A stretch of 64,000 nucleotides of DNA, taken from the NCBI GenBank assembly GCA_963402885.1, contig OY727100.1, forward strand, positions 12,927,395-12,991,394, in the 5' to 3' direction. Source of the DNA: Antedon bifida (taxonomy: Eukaryota; Echinodermata; Crinoidea; Comatulida; Antedonidae). Shown here one piece after another: positions 27,201 to 36,125 of the stretch (position 1 is the stretch's first letter; each line of letters begins with the position of its first letter). A program made the translations under genes and the position numbers. The notes under the pieces are model-generated. The model was not told where the DNA came from and did not search any database. It saw only the letters and a program-made list of their open reading frames with translations.

Positions 27201-29033
27201 AAACCAGTGAGTTGTAATTACAACTCACTGCTCAAACTGAATCAATCAACATAGAGATAGTAGGGATTTGTGACAATGACAAGTGAGTAACTGTAACAAG
27301 GAACATGCAAAAAAATGATTAGTTTTCTGACAAAATCTGGAATAATTTATACTACATAATTTACTGTAAAATAATTTATAGACTTCAAGAAACTCCAAAC
27401 TGCCCATTGATGATATAGGCTACATTCCATTTTTCTGGATATTAAAGGATTCTTTTAATGTCTGTATTTTAATTATATATATTACAATTGTGCTTAGAAT
27501 GAAGGCTTTTAGATTCATTACACATTAATTAGTAAATAGTATCATAAAGATTAAATTATAAAATCATATTTTTAAATCATTGAAATTAAGACATTCCAAT
27601 TAATTCCAGATATACTGTAAGAATACAATGTGTATTGTTTATTACTAAATGTACCTTGTTAAGGATTATAATAACTATACAAAGGTTTGCTAATAAAGAA
27701 CTTTTTGTAGTAATTATAGTAATCTGTCGTCAGTTAGTCTATATTGACAAACTTTTATTTCACAGTACATTAGTACAGGTATAATAAATGATGAATATTA
27801 TTAAGATTGCTGCCTTTTGATAGAAATTTTGCAGTAATCAATTGTTAGTCATACTCTGCTAAAATTTAGTTTAATGCACAGAACATTATGAAAAAAATAA
27901 AGCTACTATACATTTTAATACACCCAATTTGCATTATTTGGAACCAGCCAAAATGATTATACAATGAAAATTAGTATTACCTGCGGCCTCTGTTAAATTT
28001 ACTCTTAGAGATTTAATTGTTTCTTTCGCTTTTCTTAATTCAAATTCTAAAACGGCACATCGTTCATCTGCCTGATTAACACCGTCATCAGAGTAACGGG
28101 CAAAATCCAAAGAGTCAAAGGTCGCGACACTGGAAGTACGTTCTGACAGAAAACAAAACAAAGGGTTACTGTAGGAGGAAACAATCATAACTGAAAGTAA
28201 AATAAATATAAAATAAATACAAACAATATAAATACTAAATATACAAGAGGTTCAGTTTTAGAAAAACACAAAACAGGAAACTACAGTACTAACTATATGA
28301 ATACAGCACATACACCAAGTAATGAATGAAAAGGATTTAATATTTCGCTGTGGCTAAAGATATGGTACCGTATCCATACTTCTAAAAACTAAAGGTACGG
28401 TAATTATAGAGGGTGCTTCCGTTTGCTAAAAGTAAAAGGTATGATAAAATTGCATTCTTATAAACTCGTACCCAAGTATAAAACTCGTTCCCTCTAAATA
28501 ACCTCTCTGAAACTAAAATAAATGTAGAGAATCCATCAGATCCTGCAACTCGGGCTAGGGCCGTAGCATAGCCTCATCAGTCATCACACACATGTTTTCA
28601 TTATTTATTTTATTAATTAAAATTCAATAATATAATGTAAAAATAATATTAAAAGAAATTTAGAATAAACTATAAATAGTTTATGATTGAAAATTAGCTT
28701 ACGTAGTGGTAGAGATCCTGCATCTTTGAATGTATTATCTTGCCTTTCAAAATTCCCAGGGTTAGAAAAGTAATCGCGGAGGCGGGGCAGCTCTCGGCCG
28801 CTCTCTACCAACTCTGTATGCAGTTCGAGGGCAGTGAGAACCAGGTTGTCTTTGATTAGCTTAGCTGCGATTATATCCCAGTTTAATTCACTTGGTTGGG
28901 GTGTTAACGTTTCTTTACGAGTAGATAATTCTTCCTGACTACTATTTACATCAACTTCAATACAATCTGCAATACTAACACCGACAGTATCTGAATCAAT
29001 ATCATCTAAAAACGGATTGTAATTGTCAGCCAT
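6287..29033 (-). CDS. RELCH: RELCH orthologue (LisH, coiled-coil and HEAT-repeat protein), 23 coding exons
   Basis: In mammals RELCH (KIAA1468) binds Rab11-GTP and OSBP, tethers recycling endosomes to the trans-Golgi network and promotes non-vesicular cholesterol transfer. Exons in coding order: 29033-28703, 28142-27981, 25373-25309, 24797-24681, 22978-22775, 21925-21837, 21421-21101, 20606-20429, 19730-19618, 18144-17982, 17485-17183, 16582-16390, 15966-15810, 15166-15043, 14936-14888, 14478-14286, 13751-13569, 12880-12817, 11086-10948, 10394-10278, 10090-10002, 9630-9575, 6443-6287. All borders are GT/AG with matching phase, giving 3567 nt (1188 aa; the human protein is near 1216). The LisH motif is at about residues 51-85 (TALELHTELVESGRELPRL). 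Coiled coil lies near 130-160 and 295-325, a poorly conserved Ser/Thr-rich linker near 325-425, and HEAT-type helices after about 430 (ARCLPHIVPNVLLAKRE, YHELLLTVLWNGVV). The tail ends in KKK. The start is the ATG at 29033, beginning MADNYNPFLDD; nothing upstream in frame is an ATG. I see no break. Confidence 0.96.
7702..7892. mobile_element. PIF/Harbinger-type MITE, copy 2 (well preserved)
   Basis: The ends AGGGTCTTTCACACC and GGTGTGAAAGACCCT are perfect inverted repeats, and TAA lies on both sides (7699-7701 and 7893-7895). The 191-bp element is nearly a full palindrome: GTTCCGGCACGG pairs with CCGTGCCGGAAC, and GTTTCGTTTTCACG with CGTGAAAACGAAAC. It is GC-rich against an AT-rich background and non-coding. 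It sits in the 3.1-kb last intron of RELCH. Confidence 0.88.
8399..8555. mobile_element. hAT MITE with a perfect 8-bp target duplication, copy 1
   Basis: The ends are CAGTGGTGTAAC and GTTACGCCACTG (one mismatch). Direct copies of AGTTCATA flank it at 8391-8398 and 8556-8563. The CAGTGG ends and 8-bp duplication are the hAT signature. The element is 157 bp and non-coding, and lies in the last RELCH intron. It shares internal sequence (GAGCAGTGCCC, CCAGGGGCCTCA) with the copy at 14055. Confidence 0.9.
8907..9115 (+). mobile_element. tRNA-derived SINE, plus orientation
   Basis: A head with a B-box-like GGGTTCAATCC is followed by a body containing TACTCCACTCCCAAAG and a tail region GCCATCCTTAATTGGTGAG ending in a T-rich and A-rich stretch. 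The body matches the minus-strand SINEs at 5381 and 38917. The tail region is also recognisable as a fragment near 18600-18710 (CCATCCTGTAATTGGCGAG). Confidence 0.55.
11914..11939. mobile_element. 26-bp palindromic mini-element with a 7-bp target duplication
   Basis: The left arm CATAGAGGTA and right arm TACCTCCATG are inverted repeats (one mismatch) around a 6-bp centre. GTTTAAC flanks both sides directly (11907-11913 and 11940-11946). Related palindromes with the same arms occur at 35804-35831, 55821-55844 and 56608-56631. It lies in a RELCH intron. It could be a minimal MITE or the relic left when a larger element lost its middle. Confidence 0.65.
13079..13416 (-). mobile_element. 5S rRNA-derived SINE (SINE3-like)
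   Basis: On the minus strand, 13416-13337 reads as a 5S rRNA with internal deletions. It starts TACGGCTTTACCACGTTGAA, keeps the internal promoter stretch GAAGTTAAGCAACG, and ends CTGGGAATATCGGGTGCTG. An unrelated body of about 250 bp follows and finishes in an A-rich tail (AATAAAAAACAAAAAAC) near 13079-13100. A 5S head with an unrelated body and A-rich tail is the architecture of SINE3 retroposons; a plain 5S pseudogene would lack the body. It lies in a RELCH intron. Confidence 0.75.
14055..14245. mobile_element. hAT MITE with a perfect 8-bp target duplication, copy 2
   Basis: The ends CAGTGGCGTAAC and GTTACGCCACTG differ from perfect inverted repeats at one outer position. GGCGTGAT is directly repeated at 14047-14054 and 14246-14253. 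The 191-bp element shares internal blocks with the copy at 8399 and has an extra inner segment that the first copy lacks. It is intronic in RELCH and non-coding. Confidence 0.9.
14592..14692. mobile_element. palindromic MITE family A, copy 2 (one end missing)
   Basis: It has the core (GGTAGTGATATGACATCATC, ATATATAGGCACATCAC) and one terminal repeat, TAGTGTAGACAGAGCTT. The other end is missing or too decayed to see. It lies in a RELCH intron. Confidence 0.65.
18195..18358. mobile_element. palindromic MITE family A, copy 3
   Basis: Both ends are present: AAGCTCTGTCTGCACTATC on the left and GATAGTGTAGACAGAGCTT on the right. TA lies just outside each end, compatible with a TA target site. The core has the CCAAATATGGTAGTGATATG blocks. 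It is intronic in RELCH. Confidence 0.75.
20131..20180. mobile_element. palindromic MITE family A, fragment
   Basis: Only the right part survives: ACATATCACTACC, then CTAGTTTGATAGTGTAGACA. It is truncated on the left. Confidence 0.55.
20711..20813. mobile_element. Harbinger-type MITE with AGCTTGGTTCCCAC ends, copy 1
   Basis: The ends AGCTTCGGTTTCCAC and GTGGGAACCAAGCT are imperfect inverted repeats, and TAA lies on both sides (20708-20710 and 20814-20816). Inner inverted repeats are GACCAATCACAAGCAA and TTGATTGGTCAAATTG-like sequence. It is 103 bp, non-coding and intronic in RELCH. A longer copy is at 42125-42285. Confidence 0.75.
20920..20986 (+). mobile_element. tRNA-like SINE head
   Basis: The B-box-like GGTTCAAATCC follows a degraded tRNA 5' half (GTACACAAGTACTCTACC). 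No complete cloverleaf can be drawn. It is a SINE head or tRNA relic in a RELCH intron. Confidence 0.35.
22297..22460. mobile_element. palindromic MITE family A, copy 5
   Basis: The left end AAACTCGGTCTACACTATC is recognisable and the core is intact (ATGATGTCATATCACTACC). The right end is altered; it keeps CTAGTTTGACAA and has lost the outermost bases. It is intronic in RELCH. Confidence 0.65.
22653..22684. mobile_element. palindromic MITE family A, terminal fragment
   Basis: Only one terminal repeat is visible: AAAGCTCTGTTTACACTA, then AAACTAGTTTG. Confidence 0.45.
23032..23190. mobile_element. palindromic MITE family A, copy 7
   Basis: The left end is partly decayed (CTACTGTACACCATCAAAC). 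The right end GATAGTGTAGACAGAGCTT is intact and the core motifs are present. It is intronic in RELCH, between exons 4 and 5. Confidence 0.7.
23826..23906 (-). mobile_element. tRNA-derived sequence (SINE head or tRNA pseudogene)
   Basis: On the minus strand a tRNA layout is visible: TGGTCTAATGGTTAGGACA (D arm), CTGC-ATATCAA-GCAG (anticodon stem and loop, centre ATC) and GAGTTCAAATC (T arm). The acceptor stem has at least two mismatches and the T stem is weak, so it is probably not a working tRNA. An A-rich stretch does not clearly follow, so SINE and pseudogene cannot be separated. Confidence 0.5.
24508..24613. mobile_element. MITE with 23-bp inverted repeats
   Basis: The left end GACAACTTTACTGAGAACC and right end GGTTCTCGGTAAAGTTGTC form 23-bp arms with one mismatch (arms continue inward as ATAT). 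The element is 106 bp with a non-palindromic centre. I see no clear target duplication and no second copy, so the superfamily is open. It lies in the RELCH intron between exons 4 and 3. Confidence 0.7.
26549..26974. mobile_element. putative non-autonomous DNA element with AATAGTAAC subterminal repeats
   Basis: The outer ends CTGTAAATCTTGTAATAG and the complement of CTAATTGTAACC / CGTAAATCTTC form imperfect inverted repeats of about 24 bp. Inside, AATAGTAAC or its complement GTTACTATT occurs about eight times, often beside runs of C or G (CCCTCCCCCC, GGGGGTGGG). No reading frame is present. Clustered subterminal repeats are typical of transposase-binding sites, but the class is unknown. It is in the 2.6-kb RELCH intron between exons 3 and 2. 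Confidence 0.45.
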
Positions 29034-29989
29034 GATGATCGAGTTTGATGACAAATCGCGATCAGAAAATATAACCTTTAACCCTAGGTTAATCTATTCA
29101 ATCATGCGTAACATTAATCTTTTGTTGAGGGCGCTATTCTAATAAAGAACAAAAATACAATCACGGGAAAAACCAGACGTAAAAACCAACTGAACAAATC
29201 TTCAAGCTGAATTAAACCAAAACTTTTTGAAATAAATGTAAGAGATTTCGCTATAATTTACTGTTGGCGAGAACCTAGAAAACGTTTTAGGTTTAATTTT
29301 AGACTAGGCCTAGGTAGGCCTCTAACTATCTACTAGGCCTTGGCCTACTTACTTAGTACTACTAGCCTAGGGGCTATAGCTAGGTAGGCGTATTCGTCGG
29401 GAGTGTGAGAGAGAGAGTACATAAACAGAGAAAGGCAGGTGTACAGTGATGTACCCTTCTTACTCTAGAAGTTATTATTTAGGGTAGGCCTATGGAAGTA
29501 TACAATTTAATTTATTTTTTTTAACCCCAATGCCTAGAGCTAGTAATTTTAGTTAGTAGTAGTACAGTAGTAGTTAACTAATTGTGATGCTTGTAAATTA
29601 TTTATGCATAAACATGTTTTGTCATAAAAATATGGAAGCATACATTTGTCAGTGTCACTTTGCGCAGTTCTGTTTCAAATTGTATGGATGCAACTTAAAC
29701 AAGGAAATCACCGCAAATCATTCAAATCATGCACATGGATAATTTTAATGTTGATTCAGTGCAATAAAATTAACTTCTGCCAGCGTGGTGTTTTGCTAGA
29801 CCCCAAAAAACATACTTGCCTGTCCGACTAGTTCATTGTGTGGATAGAATACAGAATTATTATTACGGCGCACCACAGTCGAATAATTAAACAAAATTGA
29901 TTGATTTTTCATTCATGCTGAACTTCTCAAATAAAAAAGTGAAATGATACTGTTTCTTATTGAAGGTAAACACTCTAAATTATTTGCAG
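29034..29989. promoter_or_regulatory. head-to-head promoter region of RELCH and TRIM-NHL
   Basis: The RELCH start codon (29033, minus) and the TRIM-NHL start codon (29990, plus) are 956 bp apart and divergent, so this stretch must hold both transcription starts and at least one 5' non-coding exon of TRIM-NHL. No TATA box can be singled out in such AT-rich DNA. Around 29300-29495 AGGCCT and the related AGCCTAGG recur many times, unlike the flanking sequence. I see no further coding exon here. Confidence 0.55.
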
Positions 29990-32128
29990 ATGGCTACCAG
30001 TGAGTTGGCTAAATTTCTAGAAGATGTTGATGAAAAGGTTTTAGAGTGCCAAATATGCTTTAATCGGCTCAATGAACCCAGAACCTTAGCCTGCCTTCAC
30101 AGCTTCTGCTTGAGTTGTCTTGAAAACTGGTTGAAGAAAAATAAGAAAATAAGCTGTCCAACTTGCTCGAAATCTTATCAGATTCCAGAGGGCGGTCTAA
30201 AGAAATTACCACCCAACACGTTTCTGAATAATTTGTTAGAAACAATTGAACAATTTACGAATACAGATGAGACAAAATGCATTTGTGGAAAGGAAGGTCA
30301 GTCTAAAACCTACTGTCAGGAATGCAGACGATATTTGTGCCAAAGTTGTAGTGATCCTCATAAGAACATACCATCTTGCAAAAATCACAAGTTGCATTCA
30401 GTGGAAGATGTTCGATCCATGAGTGTCAGTGAAATCAATGCCATGCACCCGCCTCTGTGTTCCGTCCACAATGAGCCTTTAACAGTGTTTTGCAAAATAT
30501 GCAATGTTGCCATCTGTATACACTGTTCAATTATGGATCACAAGGAATGGGAAGGAAAAGACAAGCACATGACCATCAGCATATCCGATGCGTTTAAAAC
30601 GTTCAAACAAACATCCTCGGAATTGAAAAAAGTTGCTACAGAATGTACAGGAAAATTGAATGATAATCTTAAAGTAATGACTGATCGTGTTAAGAAACTG
30701 GATGAAAAGAGGGAAACAAGTTTGAGAGGAATTGAAAATCATGTTGAAGAATTGGTAGCAAGAATAAGAGACAGTGGAGACAAATTAAAAGGTGAGGTGG
30801 AGGCACTGTACAAAATCAAGAGAAAGGCAACTGATGCTGACATAGAGGATGTGACAACATCAATATCGTATATAAATACAAACATTAATTTGCTTCATCA
30901 CCTAGAGAAGGGCAACGAAGCAACTGCAATGTTATCTGGTAATGATGTCATTAGAGCACTGGATGAAAAGATCAAGGAAGCTTCTGAAAAAAAAATTGAT
31001 GGTAATGCTGAGATTAGGTTTGTTAAAAACAATCAGCAAATTGCTTCACTGCATGAATCTATTGGAATTGTTACACAATCATGGGCGGACTGTTTTGAAT
31101 TAAAAGGAAGTGAGAATGTGACAACAAGTGAAACAATCAATGTTAAAATAATTAAAACTGATGAATGTAAAATAAATGCAAACAACATAAAAGCTACATT
31201 GACACAACCAACAGGAGAAACTGCCATCATTCAAGTAAAAGAAGATGACAATGGTGACTATACTGTGGAAGGAAGGTGCACAAGTGTAGGGATTTCCAAG
31301 GTTGATGTTAGAGTTGATGGTGAACCCATTAAGAAGTCACCAATGACTATCAAAGTGGAAAAAGAAGGATTATTAAGAACTATAAAAATGGATAAAAGTG
31401 TTACTGATGTAGTAACTTATGGAGATGATTGCTTGCTTGTTTCATGTCCAAATTGCATTTACAAATACAAGCATTTAGGTGAATACATAGGTATGGTTAC
31501 ACTATCAAAAGGTGTGTGTGCATTTTACTTATCGACCAAAATGAACAATGGTAATATAGTATTTAGTGATAACAGTAATGCATGCATCACAATATGCACT
31601 ATGAATGGTGAGGTGGTAAAATTAATTGGTAAGGGAGTGTTGACATCTCCACGTGGTATTCATGTGGATGAAGAATCAGGTGTCATGTATGTAGCTAATG
31701 GTAAGAATGTAGCCATGTTTAACATTGAAAGTGGAAAGCTCATTAAGGAAATAGCACACAATACTGGTGATTGCCAAGATGTCGCGCTTACAAGAGAAAA
31801 GAATATTCTTATAATGTACTATCAACAAAGCTGCTTAAAATTATTTGATAATGAGGGAAATTTTATTAAAATCCTTGTAAATGAAGGTGTAATAGATGGT
31901 AAGGTACGATACGCAAAAGGAGTAGTAGTTGATGATAATGACAACATCATAATATCAAGTGACCACAAACTACAGCTCTTTAATAATAATGGAAAGTTCC
32001 TTAAAAGGATTGATCAAGAAAAAGATGGACTTGACCGTCCTTTTGGATTATCCATCATATCACACCATCCACGTAGACTGGCAGTGGCAAATTGTAATGA
32101 TAAAACAGTAAAAATATTTAATTATTAA
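29990..32128 (+). CDS. TRIM-NHL protein (RING, two B-boxes, coiled coil, filamin-type domain, NHL repeats)
   Basis: The coding region is uninterrupted and gives 712 aa. The ATG follows an acceptor (TTATTTGCAG) directly, so a 5' non-coding exon lies upstream. Domains: C3HC4 RING at 20-60 with ligands C20, C23, C35, H37, C40, C43, C56 and C59; B-box 1 at about 97-134; B-box 2 at about 157-194 (CSVHNEPLTVFCKICN); coiled coil about 205-330; filamin-like Ig domain about 375-460 (NGDYTVEGRCTSVG, then KKSPMTIKV); then NHL-type beta-propeller blades to the end (SPRGIHVDEESGVMYVANG). This is the TRIM2/TRIM3/TRIM71 plan (class C-VII). By family it should be a RING-type ubiquitin ligase whose propeller binds protein or RNA. 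Which vertebrate member is closest cannot be told by eye; lineage-specific expansion is common in invertebrate deuterostomes. AATAAA follows at 32220. Confidence 0.93.
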   Translation: MATSELAKFLEDVDEKVLECQICFNRLNEPRTLACLHSFCLSCLENWLKKNKKISCPTCSKSYQIPEGGLKKLPPNTFLNNLLETIEQFTNTDETKCICGKEGQSKTYCQECRRYLCQSCSDPHKNIPSCKNHKLHSVEDVRSMSVSEINAMHPPLCSVHNEPLTVFCKICNVAICIHCSIMDHKEWEGKDKHMTISISDAFKTFKQTSSELKKVATECTGKLNDNLKVMTDRVKKLDEKRETSLRGIENHVEELVARIRDSGDKLKGEVEALYKIKRKATDADIEDVTTSISYINTNINLLHHLEKGNEATAMLSGNDVIRALDEKIKEASEKKIDGNAEIRFVKNNQQIASLHESIGIVTQSWADCFELKGSENVTTSETINVKIIKTDECKINANNIKATLTQPTGETAIIQVKEDDNGDYTVEGRCTSVGISKVDVRVDGEPIKKSPMTIKVEKEGLLRTIKMDKSVTDVVTYGDDCLLVSCPNCIYKYKHLGEYIGMVTLSKGVCAFYLSTKMNNGNIVFSDNSNACITICTMNGEVVKLIGKGVLTSPRGIHVDEESGVMYVANGKNVAMFNIESGKLIKEIAHNTGDCQDVALTREKNILIMYYQQSCLKLFDNEGNFIKILVNEGVIDGKVRYAKGVVVDDNDNIIISSDHKLQLFNNNGKFLKRIDQEKDGLDRPFGLSIISHHPRRLAVANCNDKTVKIFNY

Positions 32129-32219
32129 TTAATGTTTTAATCAAGCTTAGCACAAATTATTGAGCTTACAGAAATACAGTTACAGTTAAATACAAAACAC
32201 GTCTTTTTCGCGTAAACTG

Positions 32220-32225
32220 AATAAA
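32220..32225 (+). terminator. candidate polyadenylation signal of TRIM-NHL
   Basis: AATAAA lies 92 bp after the TAA stop of the TRIM-NHL gene, on the same strand. Confidence 0.4.
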
Positions 32226-32428
32226 CTTGATACAGATAATTTTTTTCTTTACTTATACAGTATTACCAGAATATTAAACATCCTCAATTGTGGTAACAAT
32301 AATAATTCTAACAGCGATTACATTTTATTTATTTTTTTATTTTAGAACGAACGAATGTAATAAATACATAATTGTTAAATAATAATCAGTATTAATTGTT
32401 TTTAATATACTGTAGGAGGACCATAATG

Positions 32429-32543
32429 TTTTTAGTCACGTGCAATGCAACTCTATACTCACTATGTCGGTCGGTTGGTCGGTAAACACTAACCCAAATT
32501 TGCACACAAGACTGCAGCCATACTGTATAATGATGGCCTTGTT
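32429..32543 (-). repeat. GACC-type dispersed repeat, copy 1
   Basis: Read on the minus strand: AACAAGGCCATC, GGCTGCAGTC, CAAATTTGGGTTAGTGTT, then ACCGACCAACCGACCGAC, CATAGTGAG and a terminal inverted pair ending GTGACTAAAAA. It aligns along its length with 44229-44342; shorter versions are at 48325 and 51909. Confidence 0.75.
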
Positions 32544-34280
32544 ACTTGAATGCTTTGGAATTCTATTATGACAGAGTTGACATTGAAAAATAGAATTGGA
32601 TTGGCAGGAACAATTGTGTTTTTGTTTATAATTTAGTTTAAAAGACAAAGTTGTTTTTTTTTTAAACAATTTTTTAATGTAAAAAAGAAAATTAATATAA
32701 GAATGAAAATGTTGGTGATATTGGTTATCTTGTCTTCAATCTGTATACTGTCACATCACATGTTTCCATGTACTAGGCCTACTGGTTGATGCGACACTGA
32801 AAGTGCTTTCGAACAAAACAACTATTATCATTTTCTCACATTTAACCGTAACCAGTAATTTAAAATATACAATATGTTATACATTTTTGTAACCATTAAA
32901 TCAGCTTATTAATGAAGGTGACCATATCCTAAAGTTTTCAACTTATTTGGTCACCTTCCACACTCATCATACTTTTTTTAAATCTAAATATTTAATAAAA
33001 TGTATATGTATATTAATGTGTGTGGAAAAGAATTAATAAACAAACAAACAAACATAATTAATTAATACATGAAATTTGTATTTAATTATAATGTTATATG
33101 GTTATAATTATTGTACAGTGTATATATATATTGTATTAGTATTTTAACATTTTAAATTGTATTCAATTGTTGTAACAATAATGATACAATATTGATGATA
33201 AGATTTAAACTTATAACAAAATATAATGATAACTATAGGTAACAGTAGTTAAATGGTAATGTAGTAGTAATACAAGTAATAGTTTCTAGTGCATAATGTT
33301 TTAATCGTGAAATTATGTGTTAAAATTTAGAAATCCAATTGGATTGGACTGTTCCATTATGTGATCAATAACAATTCATGTACTGTGTGGTGTGAAATGT
33401 GCTTTCGGACAAAACTATGTTTATAATTTCCCAGTTAACTGTAATAACCCACATCATTTGTGTATACTTATATATAACTGTATATTTAATTTTTTTGAAA
33501 AGCATTAAATACTGAAGCAGCTTATTAATATATGTATTGTACAGTGATATTTTATATATCCTTTTCTTAACTTTCATCAATTATTTGCCGATGGTTACTT
33601 CCTCTATACCCATGAGAACCTAATTATAATGCTTTCCTGGGATGCAAGTAAAAAAGTAATCACTAAAGTAAGATATCACTTAAAAGATAGCAATTGAGAT
33701 AAGCAGCAATCTGCCAAAAGGCCAATATGGCGTACCATACACTCTTGAGGAATGTGTCATGTGTGTGTAAAATAAAATATAGCCTTTTTTTCTTTGTTGT
33801 CACTGTGTCAGGTTCCGTGATGAATTTTGCTGGTTTTTTTAGGTTAAGTTACTGACAGGTACGGTTAGGCCTAGGCTAGATGCCTATAAAAAATTATGTA
33901 TTTTATGGTTTATCAAATACAGTAATATGAAACAGTTTACTTTTCCAACTGACATAATATTATGGTTATGGTTTAGTTGTTGTTCACCGGTAGTTGTAGA
34001 TAGTATAGTAGGCTAGTAGATGTGCTATGAAGGCCAAGCTATACCCCCTAGCTAGGCCTTAGCCTAACCTTCTGGGCGGCGGCATAAATACTCATTATCT
34101 GTATAATTGTATAAATAATCATTCATTACATTGTCATTACAATTTAGGTAACTATTGATGCACATTAAAGCAGATTTAAAGTCTAAAGACTGAGTTACAC
34201 AACACATGATGGACTGCTGTAAAATCATTTAGGTTAATATTTTTTTTAATAATAGTTTTTTAATTTGTTTTTTTTTCAGC

Positions 34281-35731
34281 ATGGACTCTGTTTTTATCTG
34301 GTCATCTCTTCCGGAACATATTCTTGTTAATATTTTCTCTCACCTTCCAATTGGTGATCGCTTAAATGCTGCAGTTGTCTGTAAAAATTGGCATGATTCA
34401 TTTGACTCTCCATACCTCTGGCATTCATTTACATTCTCATTCACACAATCATCAGACTCCGTCCAACTGAATTTCTTAAATAAGTATGCCCGACATCTTA
34501 GGCAGGTTGAGATATTATGTGATCAGACAAGTAAAGAAAACTGTGCACGATCCTCTCAAGTTTTGAGCCACTTGGCACAAATAAACGAAAGAAGACTTGA
34601 AACCCTTGCCATTGAATTCACCAAAGAGAATCCATTGTTCTTCCGCGGAGAAGAGTTTCTTTGTAGTCTTGCTGAGTTATTTGGCCCAGCTGATCCAAAA
34701 AATCGAGTAGTTTACACGCTTAAATCAGTTCATCTTAATCATCTGTCTGTTACTTTAGAAGGCATACTTTTGAATCTGTTAGCAGACAATCACCAGACAA
34801 TTCATACTCTTAACATACAAAACCAGTCGCTTACCTGTTTGATCCATTCTACTTGTATGCTGAACTTTGTGACAAAATGCCGCCAATTGCAAAGACTCAG
34901 TTGTTTCTACAAAAGCTTGTCAAAAGAAGTCTTTGAAGCTCTTGTGCAACCAGATCGAAGACCTCTTAAATACCTCTCAATAGGTTGCAGGCGAGAAAAC
35001 AAATACGATGTGGAGATTCCAGAAAGTGCATGGGAATCTCTTGTGCAGTCATCTCCAGATCTTGTGGTTAATATTGATTTTGATCACACGATTGAAAAAC
35101 ATCGCATTAGAAGAATTCTCTGTCCTCCAATTCCTTTAACTCAACTGTCGATGACAACAATGACGGAGCTTCATGAGGAAGTCCAGTTGGTTGCAGACTA
35201 CTTCCATGAATCACTGGAGAAACTTGTCATCACCACCAAAGGAAGTGCAGACTTAAAAAGGGAGCTATTGAGGCTTGTCTCTATGTCATTAAATTTAAAG
35301 GTACTACAAGACATGTTTTAGACTTTCTTCTTACTTTAGTCTGTATTATTGTCTCTGTATTATTGTTAGTCCACCTGTCGGCATTTTGATATTTATTTAT
35401 CTTTTTACTAATTTCGTTCTAGAACCTAGACTAGACATGCTTTTATGTTTCACTAAATGTGTATTCAAGATTTGTATAACAAAATATGCGAGAAAGACAT
35501 TCCAATATAAATTTCATAAAAATGTCAAAACAGTTCTTTCACATTTTACATCATTTGTTTTATCAGGTACTGCATTGTTTCTGTGCTTTGGATGTGGAAA
35601 CAATTAACCAGATACAAGTTCTGAGACCAGAGTTGTCTGATACAATATTGAAGACTGCTGAGGAGTTTGAAGAAGAAGGAAGGACTCTGATTGGACGTGA
35701 TGCTACCAACTCCCTCATCAATGGCCCTTAA
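34281..35731 (+). CDS. FBXL8: FBXL8-like F-box protein, two coding exons
   Basis: Exon 34281-35300 (340 codons) ends at the donor GTACTA. Exon 35567-35731 follows the acceptor TTTTATCAG and ends in TAA, giving 394 aa (human FBXL8 is about 374). The F-box spans residues 6-47 (SLPEHILVNIFSHLPIGDRL, then CKNWHD). Leucine-rich-type helices follow. Segments matching FBXL8 as I remember it are NPLFFRGEEFLCSL, EALVQPDRRPLKYLSIGC, PESAWESLVQSSPDL, and LKVLHCFCALDVETI across the splice junction. FBXO33 and FBXO39 are related alternatives but fit the C-terminus less well. By family it would bind SKP1 through the F-box and act as substrate receptor of an SCF ubiquitin ligase; the substrate is unknown. 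The start ATG sits one base after an acceptor (TTTTTTTTCAG), implying an upstream non-coding exon. Confidence 0.9.
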
Positions 35732-35803
35732 ACTGTGCTATACTATGAAATTACCGCACCTTACAGAATCGCATTCATTTATATGTTGTTATATTAGACA
35801 GGC

Positions 35804-35831
35804 CATGGAGGTATAAACTAATTCCTCCATG
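35804..35831. repeat. palindromic mini-element, 28 bp
   Basis: The arms CATGGAGG and CCTCCATG are perfect inverted repeats around a 12-bp centre, extended by one C and G outside. Unlike the copy at 11914, no direct flanking duplication is visible. It lies about 30 bp from a family A MITE. Confidence 0.55.
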
Positions 35832-35859
35832 GAAAGACCAATGTTGGTTGTAGACTCTA

Positions 35860-36125
35860 AAGCTCTGTCTACACTATCAAAGTTTATGTGACAAAAAAAA
35901 TGTGATGTGCCCATATATGGACATGTTGATATATCACTACTCTCTTTCTTTTATGTATTATATATGGCTTTGGCCCAAATAATATATAATATAACAATTA
36001 AATAAATAACATTAAAGTGTGTTTAAGAATTCTGTTCTACGTTTAAATGAAAAAATTAATATTTTTCCTTACCACTACCATATTTGGGCACATCAAACTT
36101 TTTTTTTGTCAAACCAGTTTGATTC
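35860..36125. mobile_element. palindromic MITE family A, copy 8, interrupted
   Basis: The left half is intact (AAGCTCTGTCTACACTATC to ATATCACTAC). About 130 bp of unrelated AT-rich sequence follows, and the right half resumes with CACTACCATATTTGGGCA and ends in CCAGTTTGATTCTGC. The insertion shows no obvious terminal repeats. Confidence 0.6.

Larger units (their letters stand above)
32129..34280. other. intergenic region between TRIM-NHL and FBXL8-like genes
   Basis: It holds the TRIM-NHL 3' UTR, one GACC-type dispersed repeat (32429-32543) and the FBXL8 upstream region. AGGCCT or AGCCTA motifs cluster at 33860-34075. A non-coding 5' exon of FBXL8 should lie here, since an acceptor directly precedes its ATG. 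No other coding exon is supported. Confidence 0.5.
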
